Of a stretch of DNA of 5,677 nucleotides, positions 1-5,662 are shown piece by piece. The stretch covers positions 1-5,677 of the forward strand of contig JAKAMS010000112.1 of the NCBI GenBank assembly GCA_021812745.1, written 5' to 3'. The position numbers were made by a program, and so were the translations under genes. How positions within the stretch are numbered: the first letter of the stretch is position 1; each line of letters begins with the position of its first letter. Source of the stretch: Bacteroidota bacterium (GTDB taxonomy: Bacteria > Bacteroidota > Ignavibacteria > Ignavibacteriales > Melioribacteraceae). Under the pieces are notes generated by a model that saw only the letters and a list, made by a program, of their open reading frames with translations, had not been told where the DNA came from and ran no database searches.

Positions 1-780
1 GTCGGATGCGGAAATATTCTGCACGATCTTATCAAATCGGGAATAATTCCAACGGCTATGCTGACAAAAATATTCCGGCAGGCGGAAGAGAGCCAGATAG
101 TTGTAAATGCTCATAAAATTAATAAAGGAGAATTCCCAATCCTTCTCAATGGTGAATCATCCGATTTCTTTTTTATTCAGGAAGCGGATAATTCAAAGAT
201 TGCTGATGTTATAACGGAACTGTGTCAGCAAAGATTGCCTGAGAAATACGGTTTCGATCCGGTGAAAGAGATTCAGGTTCTTACGCCGATGTATAAAGGA
301 GATACTGGAGCTAACAATCTAAACAGCAAACTGCAGAATGTTTTGAACCGCAATAAAATATTATTAACGCGCGGTGAGAAAAATTTTAAGATCGGCGATA
401 AAGTCATGCAGTTAAGGAATAATTATGATAAGGATGTTTATAACGGCGATATCGGATTGATAGAAAAGATTGCTATGGAAGATCAGAAACTAGAAATTAA
501 CTTCGGCGGAAGGATTGTCTCTTATGATTTTCTTGAACTCGATGATATTACTCTTGCTTACGCAATTACGGTTCACAAATCGCAAGGTTCTGAATATCCG
601 TGTGTAATTATGCCGGTTACAACGGCTCACTATATAATGCTTCAAAGAAATCTTTTATACACAGCCGTAACCCGCGCGTCTAAGATGATGATTCTTATAG
701 GTTCTAAACAAGCTCTTTCTATGGCAGTCGGAAATAAAAAATCGAAGAAAAGAAATACTTCGCTCTTCAAAACAAACTGA
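1..780 (+). CDS. recD2: RecD2-type ATP-dependent DNA helicase, C-terminal part (5' end outside window)
   Basis: The frame is open from base 1, so the ATG at base 58 is internal and the gene enters from the left; 259 residues are visible. RecD2 is an SF1B 5'-to-3' DNA helicase of about 700-800 residues that acts in DNA repair independently of RecBC. Seen here, counting from base 1: VGxGN near residue 1, LTKIFRQ at 21-27 (SF1 motif IV) followed by VVNAHKIN, then GDKVMQLRNN from 132 and YNGDIG at 147-152 (the SH3-like domain 2B). Motif V is VHKSQGSEYP at 191-200 and motif VI is LYTAVTRA at 219-226, which carries the arginine finger. The Walker A and B motifs would lie upstream. The tail KKRNTSLF resembles the usual RecD2 end (RNTxL). 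No truncation is evident at the 3' end. Family assignment is firm; the RecD2 subfamily is strongly favoured over other SF1B helicases. Confidence 0.9.
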   Translation, partial: VGCGNILHDLIKSGIIPTAMLTKIFRQAEESQIVVNAHKINKGEFPILLNGESSDFFFIQEADNSKIADVITELCQQRLPEKYGFDPVKEIQVLTPMYKGDTGANNLNSKLQNVLNRNKILLTRGEKNFKIGDKVMQLRNNYDKDVYNGDIGLIEKIAMEDQKLEINFGGRIVSYDFLELDDITLAYAITVHKSQGSEYPCVIMPVTTAHYIMLQRNLLYTAVTRASKMMILIGSKQALSMAVGNKKSKKRNTSLFKTN

Positions 781-797
781 ACGTTTCAGTAAATCTT

Positions 798-819
798 TTT
801 ATAAACTCCCGTTTATAAA
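798..819 (+). terminator. Weak AT-rich hairpin after the helicase gene
   Basis: TTTATAAAC (798-806) pairs perfectly with GTTTATAAA (811-819) around the loop TCCC. It begins 18 bases after the helicase stop codon, and GAAAAATTTT follows a few bases later. The position fits a transcription end. The stem is AT-rich and lacks an immediate T-run, so termination is only a suggestion. Confidence 0.35.
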
Positions 820-837
820 TGAAAAATTTTAATTGTA

Positions 838-900
838 GAGACGTTCCATGGAACGTCTCAAAAAGAAAATGAATGAGATGAATAATGGTGCGCCTCAAAA
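838..900. repeat. Palindromic repeat block, copy 1 (perfect 22-bp palindrome, spacer, truncated second palindrome)
   Basis: Bases 838-859 are a perfect 22-bp palindrome centred on CCATGG, with arms GAGACGTTCCA/TGGAACGTCTC, and are preceded by TTGTA. A purine-rich spacer follows (860-884, AAAAAGAAAATGAATGAG... ), then GTGCGCCTC (888-896), which is only the right half of a second palindrome. The same arrangement recurs complete at 1465-1545, where the second palindrome is intact. Copy 1 has therefore lost about 18 bases including the left arm. This looks like a dispersed REP-like element. It does not appear to code for protein. Confidence 0.8.
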
Positions 901-975
901 ATCAAATCTTTCTTCTTTTCTCCCCGTAAAGGCACTGGCAGGGTCCAGTTCAAGGCTGCAAATATTATTTCACTT

Positions 976-999
976 GTTCTTTTCTTTGAAGAAAAGAAC
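976..999. repeat. GTTCTTTTCTT hairpin
   Basis: GTTCTTTTCTT (976-986) pairs perfectly with AAGAAAAGAAC (989-999) around a two-base centre, and CCAAAGAAC follows. It sits in the middle of the gene-free stretch, not next to a gene end, and is inside the doubtful minus-strand frame at 858-1127. It is best read as part of a dispersed repeat. A terminator role is not excluded. Confidence 0.55.
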
Positions 1000-1146
1000 C
1001 CAAAGAACTTGCACTTAAAAAGAATTGCTAAATCCTCACTTCGTTCCGGGAAGAAAAATAACTCACCCGCTTTTGATAAAATTATATTGAATGCGGGATC
1101 AAACAGATTTTTCTTCTTATCCGTCACTATGTTCGGATTTTATACG

Positions 1147-1162
1147 CAATTCTTTTAATGTG
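1147..1162 (+). repeat. 16-bp direct repeat, copy 1
   Basis: CAATTCTTTTAATGTG here is identical to bases 1362-1377. A looser relative, CGCAAAATTTTTAATG, lies at 1331-1346. The three lie in one gene-free region and suggest old duplication of a small unit. Confidence 0.5.
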
Positions 1163-1194
1163 CATTTACAAATTATGATTGCTAAAAAATATTC

Positions 1195-1250
1195 CGTCAT
1201 TGCGAGATCCGCCCTGCCGGTAGGCAGGCGAAGGCGGAATGAAGCAATCT
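1195..1250. repeat. CGTCATTGCGAG...GAAGCAATCT interspersed repeat with nested hairpins
   Basis: The ends read CGTCATTGCGAG (1195-1206) and GAAGCAATCT (1241-1250); ATTGC (1199-1203) pairs with GCAAT (1244-1248). Inside, TCCGCC (1208-1213) pairs with GGCGGA (1233-1238), and CTGCC (1214-1218) pairs with GGCAG (1223-1227) around GGTA. Elements with these same ends are familiar intergenic repeats in many bacterial genomes. The GC-rich core stands out sharply from the AT-rich surroundings, which fits a variable insert carried between constant ends. Confidence 0.75.
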
Positions 1251-1361
1251 AAATTTGTTTCTGCCGAAATAACAATAAGTTTTTCTTAAAGAGAAACTCC
1301 TTGCATCATTATGCTTATTCATATTTTTAACGCAAAATTTTTAATGCCATTCAAAAAAACT

Positions 1362-1377
1362 CAATTCTTTTAATGTG
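1362..1377 (+). repeat. 16-bp direct repeat, copy 2
   Basis: Identical to 1147-1162 and placed just upstream of the cluster of palindromes that begins at about 1384. Confidence 0.5.
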
Positions 1378-1383
1378 GGGAAG

Positions 1384-1452
1384 TCTACAAAAATAAATGT
1401 AGAGGCAACTCGCGAGCCGCCTCAATAAAATGAATAAAGTAATTTCCTCTAC
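1384..1452. repeat. GTAGAGG palindrome with flanking GTAGA/TCTAC arms
   Basis: The core is a 22-base inverted repeat at 1402-1423 with arms GAGGCAACTCG/CGAGCCGCCTC. It has two mismatched pairs when read on the plus strand, which become G-U pairs in minus-strand RNA. It is preceded by TGTA and followed by AATAAAATGAATAAAG. GTAGAGG (1399-1405) also pairs with CCTCTAC (1446-1452), and TCTACA (1384-1389) with TGTAGA (1398-1403), so several alternative folds share the same arms. It belongs to the same family as the palindromes at 838, 1465 and 1519. Confidence 0.7.
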
Positions 1453-1464
1453 AAAATTAACGTT

Positions 1465-1545
1465 GAGACGTTACATGGAAAGTCTCAAAAAGAAAATGAA
1501 TGAGATGAATAAATTGTAGAGACGCACCGTTGTGCGCCTCAAACA
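1465..1545. repeat. Palindromic repeat block, copy 2 (two palindromes)
   Basis: The first palindrome, 1465-1486, differs from the perfect copy at 838-859 by two C-to-A changes, at 1473 and 1481, and each change breaks a pair. The 25-base purine-rich spacer at 1487-1511 is identical to 860-884. The second palindrome, 1519-1540, has arms GAGACGCAC/GTGCGCCTC around CGTT with one mismatch, which is a G-U pair in minus-strand RNA. It is preceded by TTGTA, as at 838. This is the full-length version of the block at 838-900. Confidence 0.8.
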
Positions 1546-1759
1546 AAAATATTCTTCTTCGCTTCATCTGCCTGCCATGTCTGCGCAATGCAGATATCCA
1601 ATAATATCAAATTATCTTCAGTTTTCTTTTTACTCCTCTTCTAAAACAATGAAAATGAAATACTAATTGAGAAGCATGGGAATAAAAAGGGGAGAAGGGA
1701 AATGATTTGCTCTTCTTAATAAATTAATATCTCTAAGATTACTTATTATGATAATAATT

Positions 1760-1767
1760 TAGATTTG
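1760..1767 (+). promoter_or_regulatory. Candidate -7 promoter box for the restriction-modification gene
   Basis: TAGATTTG matches the Bacteroidota sigma-A -7 box TAnnTTTG and lies 66 bases upstream of the ATG at 1834. No clear TTG box is seen at the usual upstream distance, so the match rests on one element in AT-rich DNA. Confidence 0.35.
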
Positions 1768-1801
1768 TGTTAAATTGGATTCAGAAAAATGGGTGCTGTC
1801 A

Positions 1802-1837
1802 ATGTCTGATCCTAAACTTTTACACTTACCACAATGA
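1802..1837 (+). other. Possible 11-codon leader frame overlapping the next start codon
   Basis: ATG at 1802 opens an 11-codon frame (MSDPKLLHLPQ) whose TGA stop overlaps the ATG of the restriction-modification gene in the arrangement ATGA (1834-1837). Such an overlap can couple translation of two frames. The peptide is too short to judge as a protein, has no clear ribosome-binding site, and could arise by chance. Confidence 0.2.
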
Positions 1838-4800
1838 AAAACATCTTCGAAAACTATATTCACTCCATCTCAAAAAAATTTTCCTATGAAGAAACAAGCG
1901 AGATGGGATACCGTAAAGATTTTGAAATTTTATTAGAAGGTATATTCGAAACAATTAATGTAAAAAGATTTGATCACGATCCTAAATCTAAAGAAGGCAG
2001 TAAACCGGATTTTGTTGTTCATAAACATAGCATTCCAATTTTATACATCGAAACTAAAAACATAGGAACAGATTTAGATAAAATTGAAAAGTCCGAACAA
2101 ATGGCAAGATACTATGGATATGCTAATTTAGTTTTAACAGATTATGTGGAGTTTCGTTTTTACCGTAATGGTATTAAATATGAAGAACCAATTAAAATTG
2201 CCGATTGTAATAAAAATAATAGAACAATCGGTCCACACCCCAAAAATTTTAGTCATCTTTCAAAATCATTAATTGATTTTGCACAGACGCACAAAGAACC
2301 TATACGTTCTGCAGTACATCTTGCAAAAATAATGGGCGGTAAAGCGCAAAGAATTAGAGATAACATTAGACAATTTATTTCAATTGAATCCGAAAAGAAT
2401 ACAGAGATAATGCGCATCTATTCTGCAATACAAAAACAGCTTGTGCACGATCTTTCTTATGAATCTTTTGCCGATATGTATGCTCAAACACTTGTATACG
2501 GACTTTTTGTTGCGCGTTACTATGATGATACGCCGGAAAATTTTAACAGAAGAGAAGCAAGCGAACTTGTGCCTAAATCCAATCCTTTACTTAGGCACTT
2601 CTTCAATCATATTGTTGGACCCGATTTTGATAAACGGCTTGAACACATTGTAAATGAATTATGCGAAGTGTTCTCTCATGCTAATGTGCCTGATTTGATG
2701 AAGCAATATTTTAAAGATGATTTATGGGGAGAAACACAAGAAGGACCTGACCCGGTAATACATTTTTACGAAGACTTCTTAAAAGAATACGATCCGGAAT
2801 TAAGAAAGAAACTCGGCGCTTTTTATACTCCTTTACCTGTTGTTAGGTTTATTGTCCGCTCTGTTGATTATCTGCTTGAAAAAGAATTTGGTTTAGCAAA
2901 CGGATTAGCAGATACATCCAAATTACAAAACGGAATTCACCGCGTTCAAATTCTTGACCCCGCAGTTGGAACCGGAACATTTATAAGTGCAGCTATAAGA
3001 ATTATTTATGAAAGATTAATTAAAGACGGACAAAAAGGGCGCTGGCCATCTTACGTCCATCACGATCTTCTTCCTCGTCTTCATGGTTTTGAATTAATGA
3101 TGGCGCCTTATACAATAGCTCACTTAAAATTAGGTATGGCATTTAAACAAACCGGATTTTGGAAATTTAATAACCGTCTTGGTATTTATCTTACAAACTC
3201 TCTTGAAGAAAGTGTTATACGAGATGATCTTTTCGGCGGTTTTGGTTTTGCGGAAAGCATTGCGGAAGAATCCAAAGAAGCGGCTAAAATTAAAAACAGA
3301 ACTCCTATTATGGTTGTTATAGGCAACCCGCCGTACAGCGTTAGTTCTTCTAATAAAGGTAAATGGATTTTAGATTTAATAAAAGATTACAAGAAAAATC
3401 TAAACGAACAAAAGATTAATCTTGATGATGATTATATAAAATTCATCCGCTTTGCCGAACATTTTATTGAGGAAAATAAAAGCGGCATTGTAGCAATGAT
3501 AACAAATAATTCTTTTATTGACGGCATAACACACCGCCAGATGAGAAAGCATTTGCTCGAAACTTTTGATGATGTATACGTTCTCGATCTTCACGGAAAC
3601 TCTAAGAAGAAAGAAAAAGCGCCGGATGGAAGTAAAGATGAAAATGTTTTTGATATTCAACAAGGTGTTGCTATATCAATCTTTGTGCGTAAGGAAGGCG
3701 TTAAAAATAAACTTGGCAATGTTTATCATACCGAGCTTTTTGGAATTAGGGAAGAAAAATTTAAAAATCTAACTGAAAGTAACTTCCAAAATATAAAGTG
3801 GAATAAGCTGGATTACACAGAACCATATTACTTTTTTATACAAAAGAATACAGAATCCGAAAATGAATATGGAATGGGATTTAAAATTGACTCATTGATG
3901 ATTGAATATAATTCTGGTATACAATCTAAAAGAGACAATATTTGTTTCCCATTCACAGTTAATGAATTGGAAAAAATTATCGAATGCTTTGATCAAGAAA
4001 CCACACAATCAATTAGAACAAAACTTTCCTTACCATTAGATGGAAGAGACTGGAGCGTTAATTGGGCAAAAAAAGATTTAATGAATAACTATAGTATAGA
4101 ACCAGTATTGTATCGACCGTTCGATTTAAGACCAACTGTGTATACGGGAAAATCAAAAGGATTTCTTGCTTATCCACGGGAAAAAACCTTTCGACACTTT
4201 GTAAATAAAAAAAATATGGGATTTGTTACGGTTCGGCAACAGAGTACATTTAATTTCCAACATATTTTAATTACAAAATGTATGATAGAAAGTGGAGCCA
4301 TCTCTTTACAAACAAAAGAGTGGGGCTACATCTTCCCACTTTACCTTTATGCTGAAGATGGAACCAAGCATTCGAATTTCAATCAGACAATTGTTGATGA
4401 GATAGAAAAAGTTGTTGGCAAAACAACTCCAGAAGAAATACTTGATTACATATACGCAGTATTGCACAGCCCAAGTTACAGAGAAAAGTATAAAGAGTTT
4501 TTAAAGATAGATTTTCCGCGAGTGCCATATCCAAAAGACAAAAAAACATTTAAAGAACTTGTAACATTTGGCACAGAACTGCGGCTGCTGCATTTATTAG
4601 AATCTCCAAAGGTTAATAAGTTTATTACCACATACCCCGTTGCCGGATCGGACAAAGTAGAAAAGCTTGAGTATAAAAGTGGAAATGTTTATATCAACAA
4701 AGAACAATATTTCGGCAAAGTTTCAGAGACTGCATGGAATTTTTACATAGGCGGTTACCAGCCTGCACAAAAATGGTTAAAAGACCGCAAAGGCAGAACT

Positions 4801-4899
4801 CTTACGAATGAAGATATAGAACATTATCAAAAAATTATTGTTGTGCTAACTGAAACTGATAGTATAATGAAAGAAATAGATAAGATTGTAAAAAAATAA
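1834..4899 (+). CDS. Single-chain restriction-modification enzyme (PD-(D/E)XK nuclease + N6-adenine methyltransferase + target recognition; Type ISP-like / Type IIG)
   Basis: This protein should both cut DNA and protect host DNA by methylating adenine in its target. Residues about 25-115 form the nuclease: PDF with D59, E73-T-K75, and Q89-xxx-Y93, the RecB-family PD-(D/E)XK set, all intact. Residues about 120-325 are a helical connector containing the family block FADMYAQTLVYGLFVARY from 212. The methyltransferase follows with GAFYTP (328-333), DPAVGTGTF (375-383, AdoMet binding), HGFEL (417-421) and NPPY (498-501, catalytic, N6-adenine type). The segment HGNSKKKE...DENVFDIQQG (587-611) is typical of this family. 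The C-terminal part carries GRDWS (737-741), YRPFDLR (760-766), WGYIFPLYLY (830-839) and GGYQPAQKWLKDR, matching the Type ISP specificity region. Classical Type ISP enzymes such as LlaGI (about 1,570 residues) have a helicase between nuclease and methylase; here there is none, so a Type IIG-like mode is likely. The recognition sequence cannot be read from the protein. No start-selecting Shine-Dalgarno is present. Confidence 0.92.
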   Translation: MKNIFENYIHSISKKFSYEETSEMGYRKDFEILLEGIFETINVKRFDHDPKSKEGSKPDFVVHKHSIPILYIETKNIGTDLDKIEKSEQMARYYGYANLVLTDYVEFRFYRNGIKYEEPIKIADCNKNNRTIGPHPKNFSHLSKSLIDFAQTHKEPIRSAVHLAKIMGGKAQRIRDNIRQFISIESEKNTEIMRIYSAIQKQLVHDLSYESFADMYAQTLVYGLFVARYYDDTPENFNRREASELVPKSNPLLRHFFNHIVGPDFDKRLEHIVNELCEVFSHANVPDLMKQYFKDDLWGETQEGPDPVIHFYEDFLKEYDPELRKKLGAFYTPLPVVRFIVRSVDYLLEKEFGLANGLADTSKLQNGIHRVQILDPAVGTGTFISAAIRIIYERLIKDGQKGRWPSYVHHDLLPRLHGFELMMAPYTIAHLKLGMAFKQTGFWKFNNRLGIYLTNSLEESVIRDDLFGGFGFAESIAEESKEAAKIKNRTPIMVVIGNPPYSVSSSNKGKWILDLIKDYKKNLNEQKINLDDDYIKFIRFAEHFIEENKSGIVAMITNNSFIDGITHRQMRKHLLETFDDVYVLDLHGNSKKKEKAPDGSKDENVFDIQQGVAISIFVRKEGVKNKLGNVYHTELFGIREEKFKNLTESNFQNIKWNKLDYTEPYYFFIQKNTESENEYGMGFKIDSLMIEYNSGIQSKRDNICFPFTVNELEKIIECFDQETTQSIRTKLSLPLDGRDWSVNWAKKDLMNNYSIEPVLYRPFDLRPTVYTGKSKGFLAYPREKTFRHFVNKKNMGFVTVRQQSTFNFQHILITKCMIESGAISLQTKEWGYIFPLYLYAEDGTKHSNFNQTIVDEIEKVVGKTTPEEILDYIYAVLHSPSYREKYKEFLKIDFPRVPYPKDKKTFKELVTFGTELRLLHLLESPKVNKFITTYPVAGSDKVEKLEYKSGNVYINKEQYFGKVSETAWNFYIGGYQPAQKWLKDRKGRTLTNEDIEHYQKIIVVLTETDSIMKEIDKIVKK

Positions 4900-4921
4900 T
4901 TGACCACCCCCGCCTTCGGCA

Positions 4922-4946
4922 CCCCCTCCTCAAAAAGAGGAGGGGG
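4922..4946. terminator. 10-bp GC-rich hairpin after the restriction-modification gene
   Basis: CCCCCTCCTC (4922-4931) pairs perfectly with GAGGAGGGGG (4937-4946) around AAAAA. The stem is strong and lies 22 bases after the stop codon, so it may end or slow transcription. The following sequence, AAATAGTTAAATCTTTTTC, has its T-run 12 bases late, which is not the classic intrinsic form. It is also part of the compound inverted repeat at 4902-5041. Confidence 0.5.
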
Positions 4947-5001
4947 AAATAGTTAAATCTTTTTCTTTCTTATATTGTGTGAGAATAAGAATAGATCAAA
5001 C

Positions 5002-5027
5002 TTCCCCTCCTTAGTTAAGGAGGGGAA
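5002..5027. repeat. 12-bp hairpin upstream of the endonuclease gene
   Basis: TTCCCCTCCTTA (5002-5013) pairs perfectly with TAAGGAGGGGAA (5016-5027) with only GT at the centre. Its arms resemble, but are not identical to, the hairpin at 4922-4946 (CCCCTCCT against CCCCTCCTC). The right arm contains AAGGAGGGG, which looks like a ribosome-binding site but is about 50 bases from the next start and locked in the stem. Confidence 0.7.
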
Positions 5028-5076
5028 CACAAGGGGTGGTCCAAAAGGGAATTGGATAAAGAAATAAAGTTTGGCT

Positions 5077-5436
5077 ATGCGTCTTCATAATAAAAAAGAA
5101 CTAACAGAAAGAAGAAAAGAACTCCGTAACAACGCCACACAAGCGGAAAAATATTTATGGTACGAGCTTAAAAACAGTCAAATCCTTGGAAAGAAATTCA
5201 GAAGACAGCATAGTGTTGGGAATTATATAGTAGATTTTTATTGTCCGGAAAAAAGATTAGCCATCGAATTGGATGGCGAACATCATTTTGAAAAAGAACA
5301 AAAAGAATATGATGAAAAGAGAACAGAATATTTAGATTCTATGGGAATTAATGTAATCCGATTTAAAAACACAGATGTAATATTTGGGAGAAATGAAGTT
5401 TTTAATAAAATTAAAAATTATTTAGAAAAGAATTAA
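5077..5436 (+). CDS. DUF559 / Vsr-like small endonuclease
   Basis: The 119-residue protein is a complete DUF559-family member, of the usual length for the stand-alone form. These are predicted PD-(D/E)XK endonucleases related to the very-short-patch repair nuclease Vsr; most have no tested function. Visible features are LRNNATQAEKYLWYELKN (16-33), the family's N-terminal block; KKFRRQHSVGNYIVDFYC (39-56) with D53; AIELDGEHHF (62-71) with E64, D66, H69 and H70 as likely catalytic or metal-binding residues; and GINVIRFKNTDV (90-101). ATG at 5077 is preferred over the in-frame TTG at 5071, because it is the only ATG before the conserved block; neither has a strong ribosome-binding site. The gene follows a 140-bp hairpin-rich repeat and is followed by three more inverted repeats. 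It is probably transcribed separately from the restriction-modification gene, given the 177-bp gap. A Vsr role beside an adenine methylase is not supported. Confidence 0.88.
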   Translation: MRLHNKKELTERRKELRNNATQAEKYLWYELKNSQILGKKFRRQHSVGNYIVDFYCPEKRLAIELDGEHHFEKEQKEYDEKRTEYLDSMGINVIRFKNTDVIFGRNEVFNKIKNYLEKN

Positions 5437-5467
5437 TTATCTGTTGAATTCAAATGAGAGAGCTGGG

Positions 5468-5503
5468 TTGTCCGGTGAGAATTATAAATGGAATGCCGGA
5501 CAA
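5468..5503. repeat. TTGTCCGG/CCGGACAA inverted repeat
   Basis: TTGTCCGG (5468-5475) is the exact reverse complement of CCGGACAA (5496-5503), with a 20-base loop. It begins 31 bases after the endonuclease stop codon and may help end that transcript. No T-run follows. Confidence 0.55.
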
Positions 5504-5506
5504 ATC

Positions 5507-5531
5507 ATTCCCGAATGTTTTTATCGGGAAT
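5507..5531. repeat. ATTCCCGA/TCGGGAAT hairpin
   Basis: ATTCCCGA (5507-5514) pairs perfectly with TCGGGAAT (5524-5531) around a 9-base loop containing TTTTT. It lies three bases after the preceding inverted repeat. The sequence style matches small intergenic repeats common in Bacteroidota-type genomes. Confidence 0.6.
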
Positions 5532-5554
5532 CTATTTGTAAAATTTAAGCTAAA

Positions 5555-5584
5555 GTCATGGATTCCCGCCTTCGCGGGAATGAC
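5555..5584. repeat. GTCA...TTCCCGC/GCGGGAA...TGAC inverted repeat
   Basis: TTCCCGC (5563-5569) pairs with GCGGGAA (5574-5580) around CTTC. Outside it, GTCA (5555-5558) pairs with TGAC (5581-5584), leaving a four-base bulge on the left. GTCAT...TTCCCGCCTTCGCGGGAATGAC is a familiar dispersed bacterial repeat. It shares the TTCCCG arm with the preceding hairpin. Confidence 0.65.
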
Positions 5585-5654
5585 GAATGTTAAAAAATAA
5601 TTTTTCAGAGGTCTCTAACTGAAATTTTTCTCTTTATAATTCATCTGTAAGTAT

Positions 5655-5662
5655 TATATTTG
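5655..5662 (+). promoter_or_regulatory. Candidate Bacteroidota-type promoter -7 box at right edge
   Basis: TATATTTG, followed by CA, fits the TAnnTTTG -7 box very well, with a T-rich run (ATTTTTC at 5624-5630) near the expected upstream position. It points rightward, out of the window, so it probably serves a gene that starts beyond base 5677. Confidence 0.5.

Larger units (their letters stand above)
781..1833. other. 1.05-kb gene-free region filled with short repeats
   Basis: No reading frame here looks like a real protein. The longest, on the minus strand at 858-1127, starts with GTG, is rich in F, K and S, and runs through palindromes. The stretch contains a weak AT-rich hairpin after the helicase gene, four palindromes of the GAGACG/GAGGC type plus a truncated remnant of another, a GTTCTTTTC hairpin, a CGTCATTGCGAG repeat, a 16-bp direct repeat, and a small hairpin at 1580-1594 (TCTGC/GCAGA, within a wider ATCTGC/GCAGAT pair at 1566-1595). 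From about 1600 to 1740 I see nothing beyond AT-rich sequence. A promoter box and a tiny leader frame lie just before the downstream gene. Confidence 0.8.
4902..5041. repeat. Compound inverted repeat between the two downstream genes
   Basis: GACCACCCC (4902-4910) at the left end is the exact reverse complement of GGGGTGGTC (5033-5041) at the right end. Between these 9-bp ends lie two separate strong hairpins at 4922-4946 and 5002-5027, plus a small GCC-TTC-GGC hairpin at 4912-4920 and an AT-rich middle. The left end begins 2 bases after the stop codon of the restriction-modification gene. The right end lies 35 bases before the endonuclease start. The C-rich and G-rich strands are unlike the flanking AT-rich coding sequence. 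Confidence 0.75.

Noticed and set aside
58..780. Complete 240-residue helicase starting at base 58
   Set aside because: The frame continues upstream to base 1 with conserved RecD2 residues (VGxGN...), so this is an internal methionine.
858..1127. Minus-strand 89-codon frame starting with GTG
   Set aside because: Low-complexity composition, GTG start without a ribosome-binding site, runs through a palindrome and a hairpin, and shows no recognisable domain.
838..1545. CRISPR array
   Set aside because: The palindromes are few, unevenly spaced, differ in sequence and are joined by a conserved spacer, the opposite of constant repeats with unique spacers; no cas gene is present.
2441..2653. Plus-strand 70-codon frame in another phase
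   Set aside because: Shadow of the connector region of the restriction-modification gene; no domain features.
3400..3663. Minus-strand 87-codon frame
   Set aside because: Lies wholly inside the methylase domain of the restriction-modification gene, whose conserved motifs fix the true frame.
3566..3772. Plus-strand 68-codon frame in another phase
   Set aside because: Shadow of the same gene over its conserved HGNSKKKE...DENVFDIQQG segment.
5077..5436. Vsr partner of the neighbouring methylase
   Set aside because: Vsr repairs mismatches from deaminated 5-methylcytosine, while the methylase here has the NPPY motif of adenine methylation, and the two genes are separated by hairpins.
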